Position numbers and translations under genes: made by a program | DNA from: a virus | DNA length: 41,185 bases | IMG/VR virus record: IMGVR_UViG_3300017964_000030 | Coordinates: 1 to 41,185 of that record | Reading direction: 5' to 3' (one strand) | In this document: in pieces, positions 5,585 to 12,662 of the stretch | Layout: each line of letters opens with the position of its first letter | How positions within the stretch are numbered: position 1 is the first letter of the stretch | Notes under the pieces: generated by a model | The model's input: only the letters and a program-made list of their open reading frames with translations | Database searches by the model: none | What the model was told of the DNA's origin: nothing

Positions 5585-6061
5585 CTATTTGGTAAGAATG
5601 AAATTGTTCTCTTGGTTAGCTGCAACCGTGACCTTTCTGCAAACCAATCCGCCTGACCAGTTTCCATTAGGCAGCATCCACTTTATAGTAGTCACCAGGT
5701 AATAGTCGCCTTCGGCGACATTACTGAATTTGAATCGGCCGTCCGCATCGCCAATTTCCGTTTTGATGTATTTTAGGTATCTTGAGTCAGCCTTGGTAAG
5801 AGCGCCTTTACCTTTGCAGTGATATTCGAAAAACTGATCACTGTAGCTGGTCACAGGATTGAGATTGATCTCGACGCCTGCCGCTCGCTTAACGTCACCG
5901 CCGTTTGTAGTAAGAAACGCTTGGCCGCTTACCACTTGTTCGCCAGAAGTAACCAGGCTTTCGTATTCAGCCACAGGGAAGGGGATTCTTTGAGTCTTTT
6001 GTTGTGGGGCAGCACAGCCAGCGATAACACCGGCAACAAGAAGAGCAACAAGGGCTTTCAT
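5585..6061 (-). CDS. Predicted phage-encoded lipoprotein, 158 aa
   Basis: The N-terminus MKALVALLVAGVIAGC is a type II signal peptide with lipobox VIAGC and lipid-modified Cys16, so the mature protein should be anchored in a membrane, probably facing the periplasm. I chose the ATG at 6061 because GGAG lies 6 bases before it; an upstream ATG touches the ribosome site. Residues about 105-135 (DGRFKFSNVAEGDYYLV) resemble the carboxypeptidase-regulatory-like/transthyretin beta fold. It is monocistronic, opposite to its neighbours, with its own promoter and leader, as expected for a moron. Superinfection exclusion or surface change is a reasonable inference, not shown. Confidence 0.8.
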   Translation of the reverse strand: MKALVALLVAGVIAGCAAPQQKTQRIPFPVAEYESLVTSGEQVVSGQAFLTTNGGDVKRAAGVEINLNPVTSYSDQFFEYHCKGKGALTKADSRYLKYIKTEIGDADGRFKFSNVAEGDYYLVTTIKWMLPNGNWSGGLVCRKVTVAANQENNFILTK

Positions 6062-6079
6062 AGTCATCTCCATATAACA

Positions 6080-6238
6080 GGTAAAGAAAAAGGGGCTTTC
6101 GCCCCTTTCTATGAGTGTAACACTCAACCCACTATCGTCAGGTAATCAGCCATCAGGGTCACGGTGTTTTGAGATCTCTCATCTGGTGAAAAAAGTCACC
6201 AGCACTTTTAAGGATTTGTGGTCATGAACGAACCACAA
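6080..6238 (-). ncRNA. Leader RNA or small RNA, about 155 nt
   Basis: Read on the minus strand from about 6237, there are three perfect inverted repeats: TTGTGGT/ACCACAA (6216-6238), CTGGTGA/TCACCAG (6183-6202) and TGAGTGT/ACACTCA (6112-6126). The terminator hairpin (6082-6108) follows. A 9-codon frame beginning MADYL lies between the second and third. The set of consecutive hairpins with a final terminator resembles a regulatory leader (attenuator, riboswitch or protein-binding leader). It may also act in trans as a small RNA. No known riboswitch class was recognised. Confidence 0.5.
6082..6108 (-). terminator. Intrinsic terminator in the leader of the lipoprotein gene
   Basis: On the minus strand, AAAGGGGC-GAAA-GCCCCTTT runs into TTTTTCTTT. 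It stands after the minus promoter and just before the ribosome site of the lipoprotein gene, so every transcript from that promoter must pass it. This is the layout of an attenuator or of an independent small RNA. Confidence 0.75.
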
Positions 6239-6243
6239 TTCGC

Positions 6244-6272
6244 AGTATCGGTTGTCCAAAAAAATGTGTCAA
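6244..6272 (-). promoter_or_regulatory. Sigma70 promoter, leftward
   Basis: On the minus strand, TTGACA (6272-6267), exactly 17 bp, then GATACT (6249-6244). The -35 is a perfect consensus. Palindrome site 7 overlaps the -35. The transcript would run into the hairpin leader and the lipoprotein gene. Confidence 0.7.
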
Positions 6273-6282
6273 CACTTACTTA
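6265..6282. promoter_or_regulatory. Dispersed palindrome, site 7 (degenerate half)
   Basis: On the minus strand TAAGTAA-GTGT-TGACACA. The distal arm is perfect and the arm over the -35 matches at four of seven positions, as if changed to keep TTGACA. It is the weakest member of the family. Confidence 0.5.
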
Positions 6283-6378
6283 CTTTTTATCTGACATTTG
6301 TCAGGTGTAAATCTATACAGTAAATGCTCTACAGATCCCAAGTTTCAAAACATCCAGCGTTTAGGATCTAATCTAATA

Positions 6379-6516
6379 TTGATAGAGAAAAAAAATAAAA
6401 AAGTTTTAAAACACCCCCTTTTTGAGGTCATCCCAGAGCTGATGCGGGATTCAAGCAAAATAGTGCTTGATTTTTTGAAAAAGGCACATTCAGGGGCAAG
6501 AAGTCAATCCTTGTAA
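6379..6516 (+). CDS. Doubtful small protein, about 45 aa
   Basis: The frame from TTG 6379 encodes a lysine-rich N-terminus followed by an amphipathic segment (HPLFEVIPELMRDSSKIVLD). AGGA lies 12 bases upstream, too far for a good ribosome site, and no ATG is available. The composition is protein-like but the start is not defined. It may be the remnant of a longer gene. Confidence 0.25.
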   Translation: MIEKKNKKVLKHPLFEVIPELMRDSSKIVLDFLKKAHSGARSQSL

Positions 6517-6594
6517 TTGGTTTTTTATCGCTCTATCTTGTGCTCATCGATTCATTAAAAACAAATTATCTACCTACAATCGGAGACGGATTTA

Positions 6595-7038
6595 GTGACG
6601 AGAATTTTAAGAGACGAAATGTTTGGCCAACACGTTCATGTTGTTAAAGGCCAAGTAAAAGAGATTTGGGACTATGCGTATAACAACGCCAACCCAGACG
6701 AAATCAATGAGATTGAGCTTACTAGCGTGTATGTAATCTTCGGCAATACTGTCGTTAAGAATGCTCATGCAAGCAATCCAATCGAAAACATTTGCCAAGC
6801 TTTATATAAGTTAGCCAAAAATAATGCTTTCGATGTTCAGGCTTTTATTGCAGAAACATCTCTCAAACGTCAGTTTGAAATGATGCTCAGGGCGTTTAAG
6901 CAACATTCTTCTAAAGAACTTAAAGAAGAATTGGAAAATAGGGGTGTTCCTAGTTGGATAACTGGTCGTGATGATCGTATTGAGGTTTCATCAAAACGAA
7001 AAATCCAGTTAGATCCTTATGGGGATAGAACCTACTAA
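6595..7038 (+). CDS. Unknown protein, 147 aa
   Basis: GTG at 6595 has GGAG 9 bases upstream (6582-6585); an in-frame ATG at 6619 is the alternative. The product has mixed structure: an N-terminal third with aromatic residues (VKEIWDYAYNNANPDEIN), a central helical part, and a basic C-terminal tail ending in the PYGDRTY turn. No motif or membrane segment is evident. It is followed by a strong terminator and converges on the helicase unit coming from the right. Function not recognised. Confidence 0.7.
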   Translation: MTRILRDEMFGQHVHVVKGQVKEIWDYAYNNANPDEINEIELTSVYVIFGNTVVKNAHASNPIENICQALYKLAKNNAFDVQAFIAETSLKRQFEMMLRAFKQHSSKELKEELENRGVPSWITGRDDRIEVSSKRKIQLDPYGDRTY

Positions 7039-7065
7039 TACTCAGATTTCGTCTCGTCGTTTTAA

Positions 7066-7095
7066 AGCCCACCTGAAAAGGTGGGTTTTTTTTTG
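7066..7095 (+). terminator. Intrinsic terminator between convergent units
   Basis: CCCACCT-GAAA-AGGTGGG followed by about ten T's on the plus strand. It ends the 6595 gene. The minus-strand side has only a weak A/T flank, so termination of the helicase unit is less certain. Confidence 0.9.
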
Positions 7096-7100
7096 GTTAT

Positions 7101-7349
7101 TTAAAGCAGATCGTCAATAAAGGTCATGCTTTCGAGTAATTCTTGAGAGACGCGACACCGGACGTAGGATGAAAAGTTGGACTTGGGAGGGATCTCTTCT
7201 TTGTAGATCATCAGTAGAGATTCCGCATCCAGCGATTGACTGGCTGCTATCTTATCAATCGCCTCCCAGAAAACCTTTTCAAGAGTTATGGAAGAGCGTT
7301 TACCGTTAAACGATACGTTTCGCTTTTCATTATCAAACGGAGTCATCAT
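7101..7349 (-). CDS. Ribbon-helix-helix domain protein, 82 aa
   Basis: Residues 17-45 (KRSSITLEKVFWEAIDKIAA, then SQSLDAESLL) fit the ribbon-helix-helix RHH_4 type (PF13467): a basic beta strand with Ser-Ser-Ile-Thr-Leu, an acidic-aromatic first helix with Phe-Trp, and a second helix. Such proteins dimerise and insert the strand into the major groove. AAGGAGG lies just upstream. The ATG at 7349 overlaps the TGA of the helicase gene, so the two are co-translated. As the only clear ribbon-helix-helix protein here, and lying in the unit whose divergent control region contains palindrome site 8, it is a candidate binder of the dispersed palindromes. RHH_4 members are not all proven repressors. 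Confidence 0.7.
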   Translation of the reverse strand: MMTPFDNEKRNVSFNGKRSSITLEKVFWEAIDKIAASQSLDAESLLMIYKEEIPPKSNFSSYVRCRVSQELLESMTFIDDLL

Positions 7350-8833
7350 GCTGCCTCCTTAAGTAAGCTGAAATCAAATTCATCAACAATGCCCTCGCAG
7401 AAGCCAGGTGTTTCCTCAACGATGGCCCTACGTTCTCGCGCATGATCTCTAAGATGCTTGTTGAAACGGTCAACGAAGTCCACGACAAAGCAGATATTAG
7501 CGCCTTTCTTTTTGGCTCGAAGTCCACGACCAATTCTTTGTCTATTTGCCACCTCTGCTTTGCCTCCGCCCGCAAGAATGACCATACCTACGGCGGGAAC
7601 GTCCACACCAACGTCCAATATAGTTGTTCCAATCAAAACGAAATTGCCGCCCGCTAGTTTAGCCAGTCGCGCTTTCCGTTGTTCCTGATTGTGTTGCGAG
7701 TAAATGAAATCACTATCGATGCCGAGTTCTGTGAGCTTCTGTGATAGGATTTTTCCATGATCCTTGCGCTGAACTAGGATCATCACTGGAAGTCCTTGCC
7801 GGACTCCTGAGATTGCTTTATCCACAATGTCATTGTTTCTAAATTCATTGTGAACGATTCCCAGTTTGTAAGCCCGTTGATAACCCGACCCAGATCTGAC
7901 TTCTTTAGGCGCTTTAGAGTTGATGAACTGGAAATAGGGTTTTGCCAGGATACCGCAGTTGATCAGATACTCCTCTGATACCTTGATACCAATGATTCCA
8001 GACGAAGCCATTAATCGCATGTTGTCGCATTCGTTTGATTTCATGAATGGCGTGGCTGTTAGCGCTAATCGATAGTGCGCGTTTTTGCATAGCTTCATAA
8101 TATTGAAAAACGATTCCCCAGAGGATTCATGAGCCTCTTCAAGAATAACGAACTCCATACACTGTAAAACACGAACGGTCTCCTCCCGTCTTTTAAGATG
8201 AGCATCGACCTTTTCACTGTCCCATTCTGGATCTGGATCTGACAATCGGGCGGCCAATGTTTGAACCATTGCTACATTCATTCCCTTCTTTGGAGACCAA
8301 ATCCCATCTCCCATGTAACCAACGTCAAGACCATCACCCTTGAAGGCGTCAGCCATTTGGTGCATAAGCAGACCGCGAGTTGTTAAAAACATGGTAGGGC
8401 GCTGAATTCGTGCGTAAGCCAGTCTAGCAATTCGAGATTTACCACCACCCGTTGCGACTTGGGCGATCATCTGTCTTAACGAAACCAGACGATCAACGGT
8501 TTGCATTTGATAGTGATACCGAGGATCTTCAGGAAAGGAATCGATGATCGGCTTTTCGGGACCGAGTGGTTCGGGAGCTGGCAGTGACTTAACTATCACT
8601 CTATAACCTAGCTTTTCCAATTTCATTTTGACCAGGCGAACAAATCCGGCAGGGAAAGTTGCGCTGTCATAATCAAAGAATGTGGATCTTCCGTCCCAAT
8701 CCCCGGCAGACATATACTCAGAGCCAGCCACCTTGTAGCTAAGAATGTCATTCATAAGGAGTTTCAAGTCTGTGCTGGCCTCCTTAATTTTGGCTGCCAC
8801 AGCATTGTGAGCTATTCGTGCAATTTTCGACAT
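7346..8833 (-). CDS. SF2 DEAD/DEAH-type helicase, UvsW-like
   Basis: A 495-residue superfamily 2 helicase. Visible motifs: motif I ATGGGKS (127-133), motif II EEAH (232-235), motif III TAT (259-261), motif V region TTILDVGVDVP (403-413) and motif VI QRIGRGLR (432-439). A segment RYHYQMQTVDRLV (105-117) sits where the Q-like region should be. In phages such helicases unwind branched DNA or R-loops during recombination and replication, as T4 UvsW does. The N-terminal 100 residues are not recognised. It is leftward, divergent from the ParB operon, and its stop overlaps the start of the ribbon-helix-helix gene. No strong ribosome site precedes the ATG at 8833. Confidence 0.9.
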   Translation of the reverse strand: MSKIARIAHNAVAAKIKEASTDLKLLMNDILSYKVAGSEYMSAGDWDGRSTFFDYDSATFPAGFVRLVKMKLEKLGYRVIVKSLPAPEPLGPEKPIIDSFPEDPRYHYQMQTVDRLVSLRQMIAQVATGGGKSRIARLAYARIQRPTMFLTTRGLLMHQMADAFKGDGLDVGYMGDGIWSPKKGMNVAMVQTLAARLSDPDPEWDSEKVDAHLKRREETVRVLQCMEFVILEEAHESSGESFFNIMKLCKNAHYRLALTATPFMKSNECDNMRLMASSGIIGIKVSEEYLINCGILAKPYFQFINSKAPKEVRSGSGYQRAYKLGIVHNEFRNNDIVDKAISGVRQGLPVMILVQRKDHGKILSQKLTELGIDSDFIYSQHNQEQRKARLAKLAGGNFVLIGTTILDVGVDVPAVGMVILAGGGKAEVANRQRIGRGLRAKKKGANICFVVDFVDRFNKHLRDHARERRAIVEETPGFCEGIVDEFDFSLLKEAA

Positions 8834-8863
8834 TTGTTATTTACCATCTAAACAGGTTAAAAT
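8834..8863 (+). promoter_or_regulatory. Putative rightward sigma70 promoter
   Basis: TTGTTA (8834-8839), an 18-bp spacer, then TAAAAT (8858-8863). Palindrome site 8 begins 2 bases later. It would drive the ParB-ATPase-GNAT operon. Confidence 0.5.
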
Positions 8864-8864
8864 G

Positions 8865-8882
8865 TAAGTAAGCGTTTACTTA
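8865..8882. promoter_or_regulatory. Dispersed palindrome, site 8 (divergent region)
   Basis: TAAGTAA-GCGT-TTACTTA with perfect arms. It lies between the divergent helicase and ParB units, right after a -10-like TAAAAT, so one bound protein could control both directions. Confidence 0.85.
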
Positions 8883-8940
8883 CTTAGATTAGAGATTATT
8901 TGTGTTTGAGTCAAATTTAACTCAAGCCGTGGAGGGGGAA

Positions 8941-9609
8941 ATGAAACAGCTTGAAATGAGTCCACACGAGCTGAGGCCAAATCCGTGGAACACCAACAGT
9001 GTTGATCCTGTGAATATGGATAAGCTCAAAGCATCCATGAAACGACTTGGCTGTTTCAAGCCGATCATCGTCCGAGAAGTTGAAGAATCAGGATTGATGA
9101 TCAATCAAATCATAGGCGGTGAACACCGTTGGAAAACCTCAATTGATCTTGGGTTTGAGAAAGTGCCTGTAATCAACATGGGAGAAATTTCTGACGCCCA
9201 CGCTAAAGAGATTTCTATCGTCGATAACGGTCGATACGGAACGGATAACCACGATGAGTTCATTAAGCTGATCGAGAGTATTGGTGCTGAAGACATTATC
9301 GACATCATGCCGTTGAGTAGTGATGAATTAGAAGATCTGATGTCCGGCTCAAGCGATGATGACTTGAAAGAACTTGAAGATCTAACTCTTGCAGACATGG
9401 AGATTGAGGCTGCACCTGAAAAGGGAGAGAAGCTTCAGTCCAACCAGGTAGTTCGATTCAAAGTGCCTATGGAAGATGCGGGCGGCGTTAAACGTGTAAT
9501 CGATAACATCAAAAAAGAGCAAGGATTCAAAGATTCAGATGCTCTTACAAATGCAGGTGACGCACTCGTCTTTCTGTGTGCCAAATACGAGGAGTTGACC
9601 GGGCTATGA
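8941..9609 (+). CDS. ParB-like domain protein 1
   Basis: The start is ATG 8941, because GGAGGGGG lies 2-9 bases before it and the conserved domain begins at once; an in-frame GTG at 8902 lacks such a site. Residues 5-90 form a ParB/Srx-like domain: LRPNPWN (11-17), a Leu-x-x-Ser helix, PIIV (41-44) and GGEHRW (59-64), the counterpart of the ParB GxxRR box. The last 120 residues are acidic and end in a segment (VVRFKVP) also seen in the next gene. Phage ParB-like proteins may be DNA-binding, nuclease or modification-associated; there is no ParA here, so plasmid-style partition is unlikely. Confidence 0.8.
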   Translation: MKQLEMSPHELRPNPWNTNSVDPVNMDKLKASMKRLGCFKPIIVREVEESGLMINQIIGGEHRWKTSIDLGFEKVPVINMGEISDAHAKEISIVDNGRYGTDNHDEFIKLIESIGAEDIIDIMPLSSDELEDLMSGSSDDDLKELEDLTLADMEIEAAPEKGEKLQSNQVVRFKVPMEDAGGVKRVIDNIKKEQGFKDSDALTNAGDALVFLCAKYEELTGL

Positions 9610-10265
9610 GCAAACTAAATATCAAGTATTTAGACCCAAAGAAGATCACCGAGTATGAAGGTAACGCAAAGATTCATACTGACGAACAGGTTAGCAAGAT
9701 TGCAGCCTCCATTGAAAAGTTTGGTTTTGACCAGCCTATCGTGGTGGACAGAGATCATGTGGTCATCAAGGGGCATGGCCGCCGACTAGCCTCCATCAAG
9801 TTAAATCTAAGTAAAGTTCCTGTCGTTGTTCGTGACGACCTTTCCCTGGCTGAAGCCGCAGCCTCTCGATTAGCTGATAACCGTGTAGCAGAAGGCAAGA
9901 ATGATCAGTCAAAGCTACAGGCAGAAATTGAGCGCATCTCAAGCGAGATGGAGGGCATGGAATTCGATTTATCAGACATGGGATTTGATGATAAAGAGCT
10001 GGATTTCTTGACGAGTGACCTGGGTGAACTCGATATGGATTCCATTGTTCAAGATATGGATGAAGAGATAGGTCGTCAGGAGGTTCATACGGCTGAAGCC
10101 ATCGATAAGGCTGAAGATGAAGTCGTGACCTTCAAGAGCGTCTTCGGGACAAACAATTTGACCTTAAAGCAAGCCAGAACTATTCGATCAATTATTGCCG
10201 AAGCCGACTCTGATGATCGAGTTCAGGGTTTTGTTAACTATCTCGAAGAGCATTTGGTGGCCTAA
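9606..10265 (+). CDS. ParB-like domain protein 2
   Basis: ATG 9606 overlaps the previous stop (ATGA) and has GAGGAG upstream. Residues 5-85 form a second ParB-like domain with EYEGNAKIHTDEQV (16-29), QPIVVD (43-48) and KGHGRR (55-60), closer to the classical GxxRR motif than its neighbour. The middle is very acidic (Asp/Glu/Met-rich, residues 110-160). The C-terminus has VVTFKS, matching VVRFKV in protein 1, so the two are probably paralogues after a tandem duplication. It is tightly coupled to the ATPase gene (TAATG overlap), which suggests they act in one process. Confidence 0.82.
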   Translation: MSKLNIKYLDPKKITEYEGNAKIHTDEQVSKIAASIEKFGFDQPIVVDRDHVVIKGHGRRLASIKLNLSKVPVVVRDDLSLAEAAASRLADNRVAEGKNDQSKLQAEIERISSEMEGMEFDLSDMGFDDKELDFLTSDLGELDMDSIVQDMDEEIGRQEVHTAEAIDKAEDEVVTFKSVFGTNNLTLKQARTIRSIIAEADSDDRVQGFVNYLEEHLVA

Positions 10266-10921
10266 TGAAGTTTTCAGTGACTAAGAAGTTCAACACAACG
10301 GTAGATCGATCAAGCCGAGTTATGGAAATAGCAGAGTCATTCGGCCTTGGTCTGGAAGATAAAGAGTTTGTTTTGTATGACAGCCTAGAGATCAACATCA
10401 AACCAGGCGATGTCATATACATCACCGGACAATCAGGAAGTGGTAAGTCAGTCATTTTGAACGAGCTTGCTAACGAGATGAGCACGATCGGGATTAAGGT
10501 GGCCAACATTGACCAGGTGGAACTAAAAGAGGTCGCCTTGATTGATCAGATCGGCGAAAACACCAAACACGCAATGAAGTTATTGAGTGCAGCGGGTGTG
10601 AATGACGCCTATCTGACACTGCGAAAGCCATCAGAACTCTCTGACGGTCAGCGTTATCGATTCAAGCTGGCCAAGTTAATGGAGATGAACGCAGACGTTT
10701 GGGTGGCCGATGAGTTTGGTGCAGTCCTAGATCGCCCAACTGCGAAAGCCGTTGCCAGTAATCTACAAAAGACCGCTCGTAATATGGGTAAGCCCGTGAC
10801 GGTGATGGTTGCAACTACTCATACAGATTTGATTGATGATTTGAATCCCAACATGGTCATTCACAAGCGATTCAGAGACGTAGTGGACATTAGAACAGGT
10901 TTGGAGGTTATTGACGTATGA
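10265..10921 (+). CDS. ABC-type ATPase, COG2401-like ATPase half
   Basis: 218 residues. Walker A GQSGSGKS (55-62), a signature-like LSDGQ (125-129), Walker B VWVADE (145-150) and a switch histidine in VATTH (182-186). The segment before Walker A (SSRVMEIAESFGLGL, then YDSLEINIKPGDVIYITG) is typical, from memory, of the COG2401 family, in which this soluble ATPase is fused to a GNAT acyltransferase. Here the GNAT part is a separate gene two positions downstream. There are no membrane segments and no permease gene, so it is not a transporter. A role in DNA modification or DNA loading with the ParB and GNAT proteins is inference. Confidence 0.85.
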   Translation: MKFSVTKKFNTTVDRSSRVMEIAESFGLGLEDKEFVLYDSLEINIKPGDVIYITGQSGSGKSVILNELANEMSTIGIKVANIDQVELKEVALIDQIGENTKHAMKLLSAAGVNDAYLTLRKPSELSDGQRYRFKLAKLMEMNADVWVADEFGAVLDRPTAKAVASNLQKTARNMGKPVTVMVATTHTDLIDDLNPNMVIHKRFRDVVDIRTGLEVIDV

Positions 10922-11496
10922 GCAGACCAATCATTGTGGTTATCAGCAGAAATGTCGAGGAATTTGCGGATTATACAACCAATGAAGTTCGGCTCGGTTA
11001 TGAGATTAGTGTTCCACTAACCGACTTCATTAACATGTGTAGAAAAGACGACACTATGGTTGCCTCCCGAATCGTTTGCCTCCCGAACTGTCAGATGATC
11101 ATTGAGCGCTATAAGAGAACTGTGATCAAGCTAACTTCGGGGCAGGAAGTCGTTGTCGGTGACTTACAGGTTAGTGGTGAAATAAACATTGTTGAACCAG
11201 ACGAAAACACCAACAAAGAAAGTGACTCTGAAAGTCTAACTGACGCCCAAGTCGACATGCTTGAAGAGCTTGATCGATACAGAGATCTCGTAATGAAAGG
11301 CGAGATGAAAAACTTAATTATCATTGGAAGAGTGAATACTGAAGAAGGTGCACTTCAAGATGCCGTAAGTATTCAAGATACTAACGTCGACTATTCAGGC
11401 ATTCTTGGGGAACTGGAATTTGCAAAGCACACGATGGTTTACAAAAACCTGACAGAAAATACGCTGACGGGCATGTTGGAGCCGTTTGATGAGTGA
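10918..11496 (+). CDS. Unknown protein of the ParB-ATPase-GNAT operon, 192 aa
   Basis: The start overlaps the ATPase stop by 4 bases (ATGA). Residues 1-85 read as a beta-rich domain (PIIVVISRNVEEF, then ASRIVCLPNCQMI and IKLTSGQEVVVGDL). A low-complexity acidic linker (ENTNKESDSES) follows. Residues 115-180 (LDRYRDLVMKGEMKNLIIIG, later GILGELEFAKHTMV) resemble a small domain seen in many phage and prophage proteins of unknown role. It lies between the ATPase and GNAT genes, so it may be a third component of their machine. I do not assign a function. Confidence 0.75.
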   Translation: MSRPIIVVISRNVEEFADYTTNEVRLGYEISVPLTDFINMCRKDDTMVASRIVCLPNCQMIIERYKRTVIKLTSGQEVVVGDLQVSGEINIVEPDENTNKESDSESLTDAQVDMLEELDRYRDLVMKGEMKNLIIIGRVNTEEGALQDAVSIQDTNVDYSGILGELEFAKHTMVYKNLTENTLTGMLEPFDE

Positions 11497-12367
11497 AAAC
11501 TGTCTTGTAAACATTGAGAATCGTGACGCAGAGCCAAAACCATTTTCGCTTTTGAGTGAGATGGTCGTTACTCATGGCACAAAAGATGATTGGTATGCAC
11601 TTCACCATCTCCATTACAAGGACGAAGGGCTAACGCCGGCCCCGAGATTTTACGCTTGTCGCTTGAATGATGAGCTTGTAGGGGTAGTGGTGCTTTCGAC
11701 TTGCACATTGATGTCTGCTCCCAGGCATGAGCTGTTTAAGACAATCAAGACGGGCGGCGATACTTCACTGACAAACACAATGAGAGCAACCTTTTTGAAT
11801 GCCAATTTCAGAAGGGCTTCTCGTGTTGTTACTGACACATTGTATCGTGGTGTAGGCGTTAGCTATCGAATGCTGAATATCGCCGCTAGGATGTCAGGTT
11901 TTCGATTCATTGAAATCCAATCGTCTATGGCAAAACATAATCCATTCGCAGAGAAGGCAGGATTTGTTTACGCGCCTATCAAAAGATCTTCCGTGTATGA
12001 CAAAGGCATACGATTTTTCCGTGAGAGATTCGAAGCTCACCCGGCTGATCATGAGGCCGTTTTGGATGAATTTAATTCGTTTCGACCAAAATATCGTGAC
12101 CAATTGTTTAAAGAAATTTTAGATTTTTACTACGCCAATTCCACAAGGGAAAAGACAGGTGGAAACAAGCTGACCGGTAAAATTCGGGTTTACAATGAAT
12201 ACACGCCATCAATGGCCATTAAGCAATTGCAGCAGCTTGTGTTTGCGTCACCTGCTTATGGTGTATATCAGAATCCAGACCACAAGATAGAGCTTCCTAA
12301 TGAAATACCTCTATCTGCATTCGATCTTCAAAAGCCATCAGAAGCTCTTAGGGTGGACTTATTGTGA
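11489..12367 (+). CDS. GNAT-fold acyltransferase, COG2401/Mom-like
   Basis: ATG 11489 has GGAG 8 bases upstream; a TTG one codon earlier is less likely. The 292-residue product has a substrate-side HYKDEG (42-47), a core beta segment ELVGVVVLS (62-70), SRVV (111-114) and the acyl-CoA motif YRGVGVSYRML (119-129). It continues with MAKHNPFAEKAGF (147-159), a signature I associate with the acyltransferase half of COG2401 and with the Mu Mom neighbourhood of GNAT enzymes. Mu Mom modifies adenine in DNA. The C-terminal 100 residues are helical and unassigned. With the ATPase upstream it recreates a split COG2401 pair. DNA is the suspected substrate, not proven. Confidence 0.78.
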   Translation: MSENCLVNIENRDAEPKPFSLLSEMVVTHGTKDDWYALHHLHYKDEGLTPAPRFYACRLNDELVGVVVLSTCTLMSAPRHELFKTIKTGGDTSLTNTMRATFLNANFRRASRVVTDTLYRGVGVSYRMLNIAARMSGFRFIEIQSSMAKHNPFAEKAGFVYAPIKRSSVYDKGIRFFRERFEAHPADHEAVLDEFNSFRPKYRDQLFKEILDFYYANSTREKTGGNKLTGKIRVYNEYTPSMAIKQLQQLVFASPAYGVYQNPDHKIELPNEIPLSAFDLQKPSEALRVDLL

Positions 12368-12642
12368 GATTGACGACTAAGCAAAAGCAAATCTTAACAG
12401 TCATCTACAAGGGACAGGGAGAGTCTGGTAATAGAGTGGATGTCGATCTTTCCAATCTTATTGCGTCATTACCCTACGAGACGACAAGAGACTCTATGCA
12501 GTTTTCTATCCGGGCGCTAATCAAGAAAGGGCTTATCAGTAAGAATGAGCTTGAGCTGAGAGAAGAGCGGTTCCATGTGACCTATAAGTTGAGTCCACTT
12601 GGCATCGAGGTTGTGAAAAAATTTGGCTTGGAGAATAAGTAA
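12364..12642 (+). CDS. Winged-helix DNA-binding protein, 92 aa
   Basis: GTG 12364 overlaps the GNAT stop (GTGA). The product fits a winged helix-turn-helix: helix 1 TKQKQILTVIYKG (4-16), a second helix around DLSNLIASLPY, a recognition-like helix SMQFSIRALIKKGLIS, and a two-strand wing (ELREERFHVTYKLSP). It closes the ParB-ATPase-GNAT operon. Palindrome site 9 overlaps its stop codon and stands before terS. It is therefore a second candidate for the protein that binds the palindromes, perhaps as the switch from this operon to the late genes. Confidence 0.7.
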   Translation: MRLTTKQKQILTVIYKGQGESGNRVDVDLSNLIASLPYETTRDSMQFSIRALIKKGLISKNELELREERFHVTYKLSPLGIEVVKKFGLENK

Positions 12643-12653
12643 GATTTTACTTA
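12636..12653. promoter_or_regulatory. Dispersed palindrome, site 9
   Basis: TAAGTAA-GATT-TTACTTA with perfect arms. Its left arm contains the stop codon of the winged-helix gene (AAG-TAA), and it ends 9 bases before the terS start. Confidence 0.85.
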
Positions 12654-12662
12654 TTTTGTGGT

